Assembly (NCBI GenBank): GCA_028456385.1 | Contig: JALNQF010000392.1 | Coordinates: 1 to 35,887 of the forward strand | Source of the DNA: Ophiosphaerella korrae | Taxonomy: Eukaryota > Ascomycota > Dothideomycetes > Pleosporales > Phaeosphaeriaceae | DNA: 35,887 nucleotides | Direction: 5' to 3' | Shown here: positions 22,791-34,431 of the stretch, one piece after another | Numbering within the stretch: position 1 is the first letter of the stretch | How the letters are laid out: each line of letters begins with the position of its first letter | Position numbers and translations under genes: made by a program | The notes under the pieces: generated by a model | What the model was told of the DNA's origin: nothing | Databases searched by the model: none | What the model saw: only the letters and a program-made list of their open reading frames with translations

Positions 22791-25616
22791 CTATTCCCTC
22801 TTCTACGTAGTCCTTTATTTCTCTATACTAGTACTAAGGTTATTAATCCTATATCTTTGTTAATCCTTAGTTCTTTATTACTCTCTATACTATCTTAGTC
22901 CTAGCGTAATAAACTTCTTTTTATAGCTCGTATTGTTTGTAATAGAGTTAAGATGTTCCTTTATTGTTATTATACTAAATTAGGTCTTTCTTGTCTTATA
23001 TCTTTAAATAATAGTAAGTACTATAATAAGTATATCTTTACTAATATTTAGTATAAATACATTTCTTCTAAGGTTTTGCTTATAGAGTGTAAGTGTTTAA
23101 TTTCTATATAGTCTCCTTCTACTAAGTTATATAGGGCGAGCTATTAATAGGGCTTAAGCGTAATTATTATTATAGCTTACTATAGCTAAGGCTAAGCGCA
23201 AGTTAACTCTTTATAAGCTAGTAGAGCTTTATTCTTATATTAAGCGTCTTTATACAATAAAAGCTTATAATAACGCTAAGTTGTCTAAATAGTCTTGTGC
23301 CTTAGAGGCTAAATTAGATTTAGACGATGTAGTAGAGGCTGCTCTAGCTCCTATTGCATTAGGCGCTCCTATTACCTCTCTATCTAGTAGTAGTATTATT
23401 AGTTTTCTTAACTTACTATAAGGCGTTCTAGGGGGTTTTAACTTTAGAACTCCTCTAGTTTCTTAGGGTAATTAAGGTTATCTTCTAGTTCCTATATTTC
23501 TTCTTATAGTTATCCTTTTTTGTTTATTCCTATCTATTTTACTAAGTAGTAATTCCTGCTATTATAGAACTAGTATACTAGGATTTCCTTAACTTCCTAT
23601 TCTTCTTATTCTCTATACGTATCTACTTTGTATACTAGTAGTTCTACGTCTTATAGTGCCTTTTCTAGTAGTACTACGTAGAATATTAGATATATCCTTA
23701 TTTTGCTTAGTAGTCTTAATTTAAATATAACTAGTGTAACTTCTGTTTCTACCTTATATAGTCCTAGCTTAACATAGTCTAGTTTTAAGCTTAATTATTT
23801 ACTTTTAATATTTTTTTATAGTAACTATACTTTTTCCCCCTCTTTAAATTAGGGTCTCTTTATATATTTCTTATTATAATATTTTATTATACGATCTTAT
23901 AGAAACTCTATATCTTGTTTTAATAAGTTGTGTATGTTCTTAAGTTTATTAATAAGGTTTTCTCCTCTTAGAGACTAAGATATTTTAATTCTTAGTATTT
24001 AGTATATATTAGGGTTAAATCTATAGTTTGTAAGGAAGAGTAATACTCTTATTACTACGTTCTTTATACTATTATATGCTAACTATACTATAGGTAGTAA
24101 CTATACCTAATTGTTTTAGTTATAATTAAGGTAGTATCTTAGGTATTGTTCTACTATCTAGTTTATACGTTCTAATTATCTATCTATCTATAGATAGTAT
24201 ACTATTAACATTGTATATTTAATTCCTAATTATACTATTATTATTCCTTATAGTTTTAATATAAATCTTTCGTCTCTATCTATAATAATCTTATCTAGTA
24301 GTCTATATTAGCTAATTATAGTTCCTAGGACCTAGTGTGTAGCAACTTCTATCCTACTTTTCTCCTTATATAGTTTAAAGTATAAGTACTTTATAAGTTT
24401 ATCTACTATTATTAGGATTCTATTATATTTAACTCCTAATATTAGGTCTTTTAACTTAGGTAGTTTTATAATAAAATCTATTATAATAACTCTTTAAAGT
24501 CTTTCTAGTACTTTAATTAGTTATAATATTCTATATAGTGCGTATCTACTATACTTATTTCTATAGTATTCTATATAGTCTCTTAGTACTTCTATTACTA
24601 GTTATCTTACTCTTAGGATATAATAATCTCTTAGTAGTCTATCTAGTATTTTGTTAATTCCTTAATATCTATATACTAGTAGTTTATAGAACTATTATAT
24701 AAATTCTCTTTATATTTTTCCTAGAATATACGTTCTTCTATAGGCTCTTGCGAGGCCTTCTTAGATTTTAAGTTTTTCTATTTCTTTAGGGGCTCTTCTT
24801 ATTTCCTTTTAAATCTATTTATCTAGCTCGCTACTCTTTCTCTTAAGTATTATAGCTATTTTTAGTATATTTAGGACTAAATATCCTTCTTTATTCTTAA
24901 TTAGAACTATACTAGTAGCGTTTACTTCTTCTTATAAGTCTAGTTTTCTACTAAGAGTATCTATAAATTAGTTATCTTTCCCTTTTAGATATATAACTTT
25001 AAAGTTAAATATTAATAAGAACTCTTACTATCTTGTATAGTATTATAATAAGTCTTTAGTTATTATAAATTCTATAAGATTCTTATAGTCTATATAGACT
25101 TTTATTTAGTATTTTATTTCTTATAGGTATACTCTCTATTGTTTAAATACTTTATAGATTACTAGTATCTCTTTGTTATAAATTAGGTAGTTAAGCTCTA
25201 CTAGCTTTATTTTCTTAGAGAAGTATTTAACTAAATATTCTTGTTTTGTAGTTTAGTCTTCTTGTATTAGTACTATTCTATAGACTAAGTTAGATATATC
25301 TATTTTTACTATTACTAGTAGTTCTAGATTATATATTCTACTAACTAGGTTTTCTATAAAACGTTATTTAATCTAATTAAATACTTCTTTATATTCTTAA
25401 GTCTATTTAAATAGTGTATCTTTCTTTATAAGTTTTATAAGTAGTTCTATTATTTTAGACTACTCTACTATTAGTTTTTTATAAAAGTTTACTAATCTAT
25501 AGAATTATTATACTTCTTGTAAGTTCTTTAGTGTTAGCTATTCTTAGATTATTTTAATCTTGTTTAGATCTATTTATATTTTTCCTAGTTTAATAATAAA
25601 TCCTAAGAAGTCTATT
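22791..25616 (-). pseudogene. pol: Gypsy-B pol, C-terminal part: RT end, RNase H, integrase, chromodomain, acidic tail
   Basis: Read on - from 25616. The piece after the RT catalytic box is followed by the RT thumb and RNase H (about 24930-25360), integrase zinc finger and core (about 23870-24800, ending in a GPY-like region), and a chromodomain near 23470-23620 (YYLVK followed by PKKLEEF). The chromodomain frame stays usable for a further 240 or so codons, with SIESNKELRINK and a basic RGNSIIVVTRET that runs through the polypurine tract into the LTR. The same tail occurs in Gypsy-C. Chromodomains in this class bind H3K9-methylated nucleosomes and steer integration. Stops are of RIP type. Confidence 0.83.
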
Positions 25617-26046
25617 TATTACTAGCTTTCTAGGGTTAACTTCCTAATAGCCTAGATAGGTGTTAGTAGATTGTAAGGTAATAACAAAAGCTTATATAGT
25701 AATCTACAATAGGCTATAAATAATAGAAGATGTTTTGTAACTATCTTTATATTATTACTTGTAGTTAATAATTAAATTGCTAATACTATCCTAATAATGC
25801 GTATCGCTACTAACTATATACTTGTCCTAATCTATTAATCTATTACTACTAAGAACAATAGATTATAGATTACCTTAATCTATAATCTATTAACGCTAAG
25901 AGTCTATAGATTATAGATTACTCTAGGTGTCCTAATTATATATAGTTTCCTAATCAAGTTTATATTCTTTATATTTGTAAGAACTTAATCCTTTAGTTAT
26001 AGGGCTAATTAGTTCTATCTATATTTCTCTTGTTACTATTATAACA
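25617..26046 (-). repeat. Gypsy-C 3' LTR (minus orientation)
   Basis: 430 bp, tattactagc to tattataaca on +, matching 32215-32644. On - it is preceded by gaggaagagatag, a good polypurine tract. Outer parts resemble the Gypsy-B LTR, while the middle part is different. Confidence 0.92.
25857..25891. repeat. Perfect 16-bp inverted repeat in the Gypsy-C LTR
   Basis: Arms aatagattatagatta (25857-25872) and taatctataatctatt (25876-25891) are exact reverse complements with a 3-base loop. A further direct copy of the left arm, atagattatagatta, lies at 25906-25920. The same arrangement with slight changes is in the partner LTR near 32455-32517. It may be a U3 regulatory palindrome or a hairpin in the RNA. 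Confidence 0.9.
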
Positions 26047-29000
26047 CTATCTCTTCCTCTAGGTAGGTCCTCGTTTATCTATCTTAGGGCTAAGGTTATT
26101 AGCTTACTCTCTTTGTTAATTTCTAGCTCCTTATTACTCTCTATAGTTACCTCTTCTACACGTTGTTAATATCTTCTTACTAATTACGTGTTACGTAATA
26201 GTATTAAAATATTTCCTTGTTTTTATTATACCTCTTCTAAGTTAAATCCTAAGTACTCTCTTTATATAGTTTCTACAAACAATAGTAGAGCTTATAAAGC
26301 GTATATCTGTGCGAACGTTTATAGTTCTTATAATATATCTAGTATCTCTCTTGTAGAGTATATATTTATTATACTTATTCTTGTATCTAGGCTTAATAAT
26401 AATAGGGAGAGCTGTTAACTAGGCTTAAAAGAAATTACTGTCTTAAATTGTAGAGGCTAAAGCTAAGCGTAAGTAGATCTAGGAGCTTATATAGAGTAAG
26501 CTAGTAGAGAATTAAGCTTGTCTCTTTTGTCTTTATAAGATAAAGGCGCTAAATAATAAGAAATTAGCTGTATAGTTAGTAGCTCTAGAAGCTAAGCTAG
26601 ACTTAGATAAGGTATTTAGTGTTGCTATAGTAGGTCCTATATTAGGCGCTTCTATTATCTCTCTATCTAGCGATAGTAATATTAGTTCTCTTAGTTCGCC
26701 GCTAGGCGTTCTAGAGGGTTTTAACTTTAGAAGTCCTCTAGTTTCTTAGGGTAGTTAAGATTGTTTTCTAGTTCCTATATTTCTTCCTATAGTTGTCCTT
26801 TTTTGTCTATACTTATCTATTTTACTAGGTAGTAGTTCCTACTATTATAGAACTAGCGTACTAAGATTTCTTTAACTTTTTATTCTTCTTATTCTTTATA
26901 TATGTCTACTTTGTACACTAGTAGTTCTACGTTTTATAGTGCTATCTCGAGTAGTACTACGTAGAAGGTTAGGTATATCCTTATTTTGTTTAGTAGCTTT
27001 AATTTAAATATAACTAGCGTAACTTCTTTCTTAATTTTATATAGTCTTATCTTAACGTAGTCTAATTTTAAACTTAGTCTCTTACTCTTAATGTTTTTTC
27101 GTATTAACTATACTTTTTCTCCTTTTCTAAATTAGGGTCTCTCTTTATATTTCTTGTTATAGTACTTTACTATTTAATTATACAAGAATTCTACATCCTA
27201 TCTTAATTGCTTATATATATCTTTAAGTCTATTAGCGAAGTTTTCTTCTTTTAGGAACTAAGATATCTCTAGTCTTAGTATTCTATATACACTAGGGTTA
27301 AATCTATAGTTTGTAAAAAAGAGTAATACTCCTATTATCTTATTCTTTACGCTGTTGTATGCTAACTATGCTATAGGTAGTAACTATACCTAATTGTTCT
27401 AGTTGTAGTTAAGATAGTATCTTAGGTACTATTCTACTATCTAGTTTATTCTTTCTAATTATCTATCTATTTATAGGTAGTATATAGTAGATATTATGTA
27501 TTTAATTCCTAATTATACTATTATCGTTCCCTATAGTTTTAATATAAATCTTACATCTCTATCTATAATAATCTTGTCTAGTAGTCTATATTAACTAATT
27601 ATAGTTCCTAGAACCTAGTGTATAGTAACTTCTATTCTACTTTTTTCTTTATATAGTCTAAAGTATAAGTATTTTATAAGTTTATCTACTATTATTAGGA
27701 TTCTATTATACTTAACTCCTAATATTAAGTCTTTTAACTTAGGTAGTTTTGTAATAAAATCTATTATAATAACTCTCTATAGTTATTCTAGTACTTCTAC
27801 TAGTTATAGCTTCTTATATAGTGCGTGTCTACTATACTTATTTCTCTAGTATTTTATACAATCTCGTAGTACTTCTATTACTAGTTATTTTACTCTTAGG
27901 ATATAATAATCTCTTAGTAGTCTATCTAGTATTTTATTAATTCCTTAATATCTATATACTAGTAGTTTATAGAACTATCGTATAAATTCTCTTTATATTT
28001 TTCTTAGAATATACGTTCTTTTATAGGCTTTTGCAAGACTTTCTTAGATCTTAAGTTTCTTTATTTCTTTAGGGGCTTTTTTTATTTCTTCCTAAATCTA
28101 TTTATCTAGCTCGCTACTCTTTCTTTTAAGTGTTACAGCTATTTTAGGTGTGTTTAGGACTAAATATCCTTCTTTGTTTTTAACTAGAACTATACTAGTA
28201 GCGCTTACTTCTTTCTATAAGTCTAGTCTTCTACTAAGGGCGTCTATAAATTAGTTATCTTTCTCTTTTATATATATAATTTCTATATTAAATATTAATA
28301 GGAATTCTTACTATCTTATATATTATTATATTAGTTCTTTATTTAGTATAAATCCTATAAGATTCCTATAGTCTATATAGACCTTTGTTTAGTATTTTAC
28401 TTCTTGTAAGTATACTCTCTATTGTTTAAATACTTTATAGATTACTAGTATCTCTTTATTATAAATTAGATAGTTAAGCTCTACTAGCTTTATTTTCTTA
28501 GAGAAGTATTTAACTAAATATTCTTTTTTAGTCTTTAGGTCTTCTTAAATTAGTGCTATTCTATAGACTAAATTAGATACGTCTGTTTTTACTATTACTA
28601 GTAGGTCTAGGTTATATATCCTAATAACTAGGTTTTCTATAAACTTCTTTTTAATCTTCTTAAATACTTTGTTGTATTCCTTTATCTATTTAAATAGTAT
28701 ATCTTTTTTTATAAGCCTTGTTATTAGTTCTATATCTTTAGACTATCCTACTATTAACTTTTTGTAAAAGTTAGCTAGGCTATAAAATTATTGTACTTCC
28801 TTTAGGTTCTTAGGTATTAGCTATTCGTTAATTAATCTAATTTTTTCTAGATTAATCTTGATTTTTCCTAGTTTAATAATAAATCTAAGGAAGTCTATTT
28901 CTTTTATATAGAATTCGCATTTTCTTATTTTAAGAAATATCTTATTTTCTACTAGTTTTTCTAGCACTTTATATATATACTATACGTATTCTTCTTCTAT

Positions 29001-32000
29001 TTCTAAGAATATAAGGATATTATCTAGGTATACAAATGTAAATATATCTAAGTACTCTCTTAGTACTATATTTATTCTTTCTTAGAAGGCTACTAGTGCG
29101 TTTATTAAGCTAAAAGGTATAACTAGGTATTTATATAGTCTATATTGTGTTCTAAATACTATTTTCTATTTATTGCCTTTCTTAATTCTAATCTAGTAGT
29201 AGGCGTTCTAGATGTCTAGTTTTGTAAAGATTCTTGCTTTCTATAGCCTATCTTGTATTATATCTATTTATAGTAAGGGGTATTAGTTCTTATTTATAAT
29301 TACGTTAGTTTTTCTAAAGTCTACGTAAGGTCTTTTATTACTTATTCTCTTTTTATCTATAAATATAAGTCTATATACTACTAAGGACTTAGATTCTTAT
29401 ATCTATCCTTTCTTTAGTGCGTTTTTAATAAACGTTTGTTTAATCTTAGATTCTTCTTCTATTTTTCTATAAACTAGGCTCTATTTTACGTCCTTATCTT
29501 CTTTTAGATCTATTACTAAATCCTATAGTTAATGTTCTAGGAGGTAATCTTTAGGTTCTATAAGCTATTTTTCTTATTTCTTATATTCTTCTAGGAATTC
29601 TCCTTTATATGTGACTATGTTAGCTTTTAATATTTCTCTTTTAGGGTAGCTAATTCTACTTATTCTCTAATTAATTCTTAGGTTAGTTATCTATAACTAT
29701 AGCATTCCTAGTATTATATCTTGTTTATTATTAATTGTAGTTATGTCTATAACTATATTCTTAAATATTATCCTTTTTAGTTCTAGTATAGAGGGTGTTG
29801 TCTTAAACTTTATAGGTTCCTAGAATAGTTTTCCTTTAATCGTACTTAGTTGTCGAGGGTACTTCTTTATAGTGTAGGTTATTCCTTAGCTTTCTACAAA
29901 CTTCTTTAATATAAAGTTCCTTGTAGCTCTACTATTAATTATTAATTATACTTTCTTTCCTTAATAAGTGCCTATCTTTGTAATATATAGGCCTCTTATA
30001 CCTTCTAGCCTTTCTTACTTTAGCATTTTTATAAATTGTCTATCTTCCTAAGGCTATAGCCCTATTTTAAGTTTATATTCTTCGTGTTTTAGATATTCGT
30101 TATACTTGTATTTATACTATAGTCTTCCTTAGACGTATTTCTTAGGTAGTTTTAGTCTAGGCCTTATTACTACGTAACCTTCTTCTAGTATTATTTCCTA
30201 TCCTTAGATATCTTCTACTAGAATTACTTTTATATAGTTGTAGCCTCTTTTTCTTATAGGCTATACTTTATTATTTACTTTAGAGTTTCTATATATTATA
30301 TAATTCTTTTCTAGGTATAATGTCTATAATACTTTAAAATAAGCTAGATGTTTTAGGTTTATTATATTGTTATCTCCTTCCTAGTAACTATCTATTCTAG
30401 GTTTTGTGTTTATTAGGACGTAATATACTATTAGTACTCGTAGTATATAGGCTTTGTTAATCTATCGCGTTTTTCTTATAAGGAACTACTATTCTCTTTA
30501 TATAGGTATTCTTCCTACTACAACTATATATTGCTTTATCTATTCTTAAAATAGTGTAAACTTTATTTCTTTAGGATTACGTTCTTTCTAGTCTTCGTAC
30601 GCTTCCTCTATACTTATAACTAGTAAGTATTTCTAAATAAACTTCTATTCTTTGTTTTATTCTTCTATATCTATTGTTGTATAGCTATTATAGCTATATA
30701 TATCTAGTTAGGCGTGTTCTATACCTCTTATACTTACTTATCTTTTACTTTCTTGTAGTTTTTTAGAGGAAGCTGTAGTAGTCTCTTTATCTAGTGCTAG
30801 TCCTTTAGCCTAGATCGATAGGGTCTAGGGCTCTTCCCTTTCTAAGTCTTCTATTAGTAAGTCTATTATATACGCTATTTCTTCTAGCTATGCTTTTGTT
30901 CTTTCTTTTGTTGCTACTACTCTATTTCTTTGTTGTAGGAAGTATCTTACTCTCTATTTACTAGAAAGGTGTATATAGTAGTTATCTTTGTAACAAAAAG
31001 TCTAATAGAGTATTACGTATTGTATTTTTTTACTTTTAGCTACTTTTTCCTAAGGTTTAGCCTATACTTGTAGTATTTCTTTCTTTTTCTCTATTATCTT
31101 TAACTAAGTTTCTTTATCTTTTTTATAGTCTTTACTTTTGCAGTCTTTTGTATAGTGTCCTAGTTTCCTACATTTATAATATACTATATCTTTTTTCTTC
31201 TTTAATTAGTAATCTTTCGCGTAGTAGCCTTTCTTACTATAGTTAAAATACGTAAAGTCTTTGTTCTTCTTTCTCCTTTTATCCTTGTTTGCGTTAAGGA
31301 TTATAGAGTCTCTAGTGTCCTAGTTTCTAGTTTAGCTACTATACTTGTTCTTTTTCTATTCTTAAAGGTCGTTGTTAATTTAGATTACCTATTATTTTAG
31401 GGCTTCTAGTATCCTAGGTTTCTCTATATATATTATTTCGTATTAAATTTTTGCGTTTAGCCCTTGTTTAAATCGTAACATAAGGGCTAATTTGTTCTAT
31501 TCTATGTTTTAGCTTAGTTATTTAAATTATAATATGTATTCTAGGATACTCTTGTTTTATGTAAGCCTTTTAAGTTTCTCTTTAGCTTGTTAAGTAATAT
31601 CTATATCTCTAAATGCTACTCTTATTTGTTTAGTAAAGTATTTATAGCTTCTAAAAATAGCTCTAGTTTTATCTTTTTAGGTTATTAGAGAATGCGTTAT
31701 GTAGTCTATCTAGTAGGGTTTGTACTATCTTATTGCGTCTTCTTTAAAGTGTAGTCTAATATATATTACTTTCTTTTCTTCTATATTAAAGTGTAGTACT
31801 TGTACGTCTATCTAGAGTTATGCTAACGCTATAAAGGGTCTTAATTTTTCTCTTGTTCTATTAAACTTTTTAAGAACAGGTATCTTAGGTAGTTTCTTTG
31901 TTGCACTTATTTCTAGTTATTAGGTAATTAGCTCTATCTAGTTCTAGCCTTTAATAATAGCTTTAATTTGTACTTTGTTCTATTTTAAGTAGTCTTATAG

Positions 32001-32190
32001 TTCCTTGTTCTACGTTTCTAGTACTTTAATTACTATCTTTATATCTTCTTTATTGTTAATTAGTTTATTTATATAGTCCTTAATTGTTTCCTATATAGTA
32101 CTATCTAACTTATAACTACTCTTAGGGGCTTTACTTGTTAAACTTTCTACTATCGTGTTAGCTAGACTGTGCGCTACTTACGCTTCGCTT
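26047..32190 (-). pseudogene. gag-pol: Gypsy-C gag-pol polyprotein remnant
   Basis: Read on - from about 32165. Gag is at about 31250-32165 (LPKIPVLKKFNRTREKLRPF, ARIFRSYKYF-like). CCHC zinc knuckles lie near 31150-31250; the second reads YYKCRKLGHYTKDC, nearly canonical. Protease follows at about 30000-30300. RT is at about 28800-29700, catalytic box TFVYLDNILIF near 29020 (YLDD, Asp to Asn). RNase H is at about 28230-28640 (ending FIDALSRR). The integrase core is at about 27100-27960 (RHALYKKL, LPDKIIIDRD.RF) and the GPY-like region near 27050. The chromodomain is at about 26740-26900 (YYLVK, NYPKKLEDF). The same frame (plus-strand triplets starting at multiples of 3) continues as an acidic tail (TIESNKELEINKESK) to the polypurine tract and LTR at 26046. 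Confidence 0.87.
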
Positions 32191-32214
32191 CTCGCAATAA
32201 CTAAATTAGCAAGG

Positions 32215-32644
32215 TGTTACTAGCTTACTAGGGTCGACTTCCTAATAGCCTTTCTAGGTATTAGTAGATTATAAAGTAATAACAAAAGCTCGTGTAGTAA
32301 TCTATAATAGGCTATAAATAATAGAAGATGTTTTATAACTATCTTTGTATTGTCGCTTGTAGTTAATAATTAAATTGCTAATACTATCCTAATAATGCGT
32401 ATCGCTACTAACTATATACTTGTCCTAATCTATTAATCTATTACTACTAAGAATAATAGATTATAGATTATCTTAATCTATAATCTATCGACGCTAAGAG
32501 TCTATAGATTATAGATTACTCTAGGTGTCCTAATTATATGTAGTTTCCTAATTAAGTTTATATTCTTCGTATTCGTAAGAACTTAATCCTTTAGTTGTAG
32601 GGCTAATTAGTTCTATCTATATTTCTCTTGTTACTATCGTAACA
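32215..32644 (-). repeat. Gypsy-C 5' LTR (minus orientation)
   Basis: 430-bp partner of 25617-26046. On - it runs tgttacgatagtaac to gctagtaaca. Internal sequence after it on - begins ccttgctaatttag, with no TGG-type tRNA primer site recognisable, so the priming mode is not clear. Confidence 0.92.
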
Positions 32645-32885
32645 ATTATAAGCGCTTATTAAGTAGGGTAGTACTTTTATTAAGTAGAGTAATCTTACTA
32701 TAAGATATTGTAAGCGTTTAAGTAATAGATAAGATAAGATAAGATAGGATAAGAGTATACTAAGCTCGCGATCTCTTGCTATAGTACATAGAATAGAACT
32801 ATTAAGTAATTTTTAGCGCTAGGCTTATAACTATTACGAGATGCGAGCTTAGGAATAAGTAGGAGATAATTATTAATTAAAGAGC
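32645..32885 (-). mobile_element. Copia-D-like fragment: LTR end, primer site, start of gag
   Basis: On -, the fragment aligns with Copia-D from inside its 5' LTR through the primer site to the first 15-20 gag codons (equivalent to about 20810 down to 20618). The gag start is ATA at 32708-32706 where ATG is expected, followed by SYSKITLLNKSTTLLNK, against TSNKVTTLNKGTTKL in Copia-D. The fragment is broken at both ends and sits exactly between the Gypsy-C LTR and the resumed Gypsy-B gag. A (GATAA)n run at 32727-32754 is absent from Copia-D. Confidence 0.7.
32727..32754. repeat. GATAA microsatellite
   Basis: About five imperfect tandem copies of gataa (the fourth is gatag) in the 5' leader of the Copia-D-like fragment. 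The equivalent place in Copia-D (near 20690) has a single copy (agattaa-like), so this expanded in the fragment's lineage. Confidence 0.85.
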
Positions 32886-33000
32886 TATCTAAGCTAGGCT
32901 ACTTATATATAGTAGAGTAGCTCGAATAGCTTGTATAGCTTACTTACTACTATAGGCTTACCTAAATCGTATAGAGTAAAGCTCTAACTTGCGACAAAAG
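32886..33000. other. Unassigned junction sequence
   Basis: 115 bp between the Copia-D-like fragment and Gypsy-B gag. It does not match the rest of the Copia-D LTR nor any other part of the window that I could find, and has relatively many CG and CA/TG sites near its right end (cttgcgacaaaag). It may be a diverged LTR end or filler from a double-strand break. Confidence 0.5.
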
Positions 33001-33910
33001 TCTTTATTCTTTTTAAATTTCTTGTCCTTATTAGTATTAAGGATTATAAGGTCTCTAGCGTTTTAGTTTTTAGGTTATCCTCTATATTTGTTTTTCTTCT
33101 ATTCTTAAAGATTATTATCTATCTATATTACCTATTATTTTAGAGCTTTTAGTGTTCTTAGTTTTTCTATATAAATTATCTTGTATTAAATTTTTAAATT
33201 TAATCTTTGTTTAAATTGTAATATTAGTAATACTTCGTTCTATTCTATATTCTATAATAGTTATTTAAACTATAATATGTATTTAAGAATACTTTTATAT
33301 TGTATAAGCCTTTTAAGCTTCTCTTTAGCTTATTAGGTAATATCTATATTACTAAATACTACTTTTATTTATTTAGTAAAGTATTTATAACTTCTAAAGA
33401 TAGCTCTAGTTTTATCCTTCTATATTCTTAGCGCGTATATTGTATAATCTATCTAATAGGATTTAAACTATCTTATTATATCTTCTTTAAGGTGTATTCT
33501 AATATATATTACCTTTTTATCTTCTCTATTAAAGTATAGTACTTATATATTAATCTATAGTTATACTACTACTATAAAGGGTCTTAATTTTTCTCTTATT
33601 CTATTAAATTTCTTAAGTATAGGTATCTTAGGTAGCTTCTTTATCGCACTTATTTCTAGTCTCTAGGTAATTTATTCTATTTAGTTTTATCCTTCTATAA
33701 TAGCCTTAATTTAAACTTTGTTTTACTTAATATAATCTTGTAGTTCTTTATTCTACGTTTCTAGGACATTAATTATTAGTTATATATCCCCTTTTTTAGT
33801 AATTAGGTTGTTTAGGCGTATCTTAACTACTACCTAATTGGTTTTATCTAACTTGTAACTACTTAGAGGTGCTTTACCTCTTTTCTTAGTTAAACTTTCT
33901 ACTATCGTGT
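33001..33910 (-). pseudogene. gag: Gypsy-B gag remnant
   Basis: On -, aligns over its length with Gypsy-C gag (31258-32165), from the N-terminal TIVESLT-type start near 33905 to the stretch just before the zinc knuckles, where the match stops at 33001. RIP changes are denser than in Gypsy-C. The zinc knuckles, protease and most of RT that should follow are missing from Gypsy-B. Confidence 0.82.
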
Positions 33911-33966
33911 TAGCTAGACTATGCGCTACTTACGCTTTACTTCTCTTAATATCTAAATTAGCAAAG

Positions 33967-34423
33967 TGTAATAGGCTACTTACGTTAACTACTAGTAGCT
34001 ATTAGAGTATTAGTAGATTAAGAGTTAATAGTAAAGTTTATATAAGTAATCTATAATAACTAATATTAATAGAAGATATTTTGCAATTGTCTTATATTAG
34101 CGTTCTATAGTTAAAGGATTAAATTACTAATACTATCTTAATAATACGTATCGCTACTAACTATATAGTAATAATATCTTAGCGGCTTTATTACTTTGTA
34201 TTTACTAAGATTATAAATTTACAAATTTGTTATATAATAGCTTTGTAACTTTGTATTTACTAAGATTACGAATTTATAAATTTATTACGTGTCTATATTA
34301 TAGTTAGCTTCCTAGTCGAACTTATTATCCTATAAGTTATTACTCTACTTATCCTATACTTTATTAGTAGCTAAGCGTAGACTAATTAGTTCTATCTTAG
34401 TTTCTCTTATTACTACTATAATA
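33967..34423 (-). repeat. Gypsy-B 5' LTR (minus orientation)
   Basis: 457-bp partner of 22334-22790, tgtaataggc to tactataata on +, followed by the ATAAT duplication. It carries the same 54-bp tandem duplication at about 34188-34295. Confidence 0.9.
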
Positions 34424-34428
34424 ATAAT
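34424..34428. repeat. Target-site duplication ATAAT, right copy
   Basis: Second copy of the Gypsy-B duplication (left copy 22329-22333). Lies in an (ata)n-like run, so the exact frame of the duplication is uncertain. Confidence 0.6.
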
Positions 34429-34431
34429 AAT

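Larger units (their letters stand above)
25617..32644 (-). mobile_element. Gypsy-C: structurally complete chromovirus (Ty3/Gypsy)
   Basis: 7028 bp with 430-bp LTRs at both ends and gag, protease, RT, RNase H, integrase and chromodomain in order on -. It lies in the RT region of Gypsy-B, left break directly after agtctatt at 25616. The flanks differ (ctatt on the left, attat on the right), so no target duplication survives: the right flank was rearranged after insertion. It retains more CA and TG than the other elements, so it was mutated less or arrived last. It is still broken by many stops. Confidence 0.92.
22334..34423 (-). mobile_element. Gypsy-B: chromodomain Ty3/Gypsy element, interrupted and partly deleted
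   Basis: Two 457-bp LTRs bracket gag (right side) and the end of RT, RNase H, integrase and chromodomain (left side), all on -. Gypsy-C (25617-32644) sits in the RT region. By alignment to Gypsy-C, about 2.4 kb of Gypsy-B between RT and gag (equivalent to 28902-31257: zinc knuckle, protease, catalytic RT) is missing, replaced by 356 bp at 32645-33000 of Copia-D-like and unknown sequence. Gypsy-B gag is more RIP-mutated than Gypsy-C gag. Confidence 0.88.

Noticed and set aside
25857..25891. Rho-independent terminator
   Set aside because: The hairpin is in an LTR of a fungal retrotransposon, is AT-only in the stem, and has no T run of the bacterial type.
26188..26418. 76-codon + strand ORF
   Set aside because: It lies antisense to the acidic tail of the Gypsy-C polyprotein, has low-complexity Ser/Tyr/Ile/Asn composition, no ribosomal or domain signal, and no counterpart in Gypsy-B. 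It is a shadow frame left open by chance.
32190..32214. Self-priming site of Gypsy-C (Tf1-like)
   Set aside because: Only about 7 bases (ttagcaa) of the sequence after the LTR have a complement-type match within the LTR, which is within chance for this composition. Neither tRNA nor self-priming can be claimed.
32645..33000. A complete solo LTR between Gypsy-C and Gypsy-B gag
   Set aside because: The homology to Copia-D spans its primer site and gag start as well as part of the LTR, so this is an internal 5' fragment. The right 115 bp do not match the rest of that LTR and no target duplication is seen.
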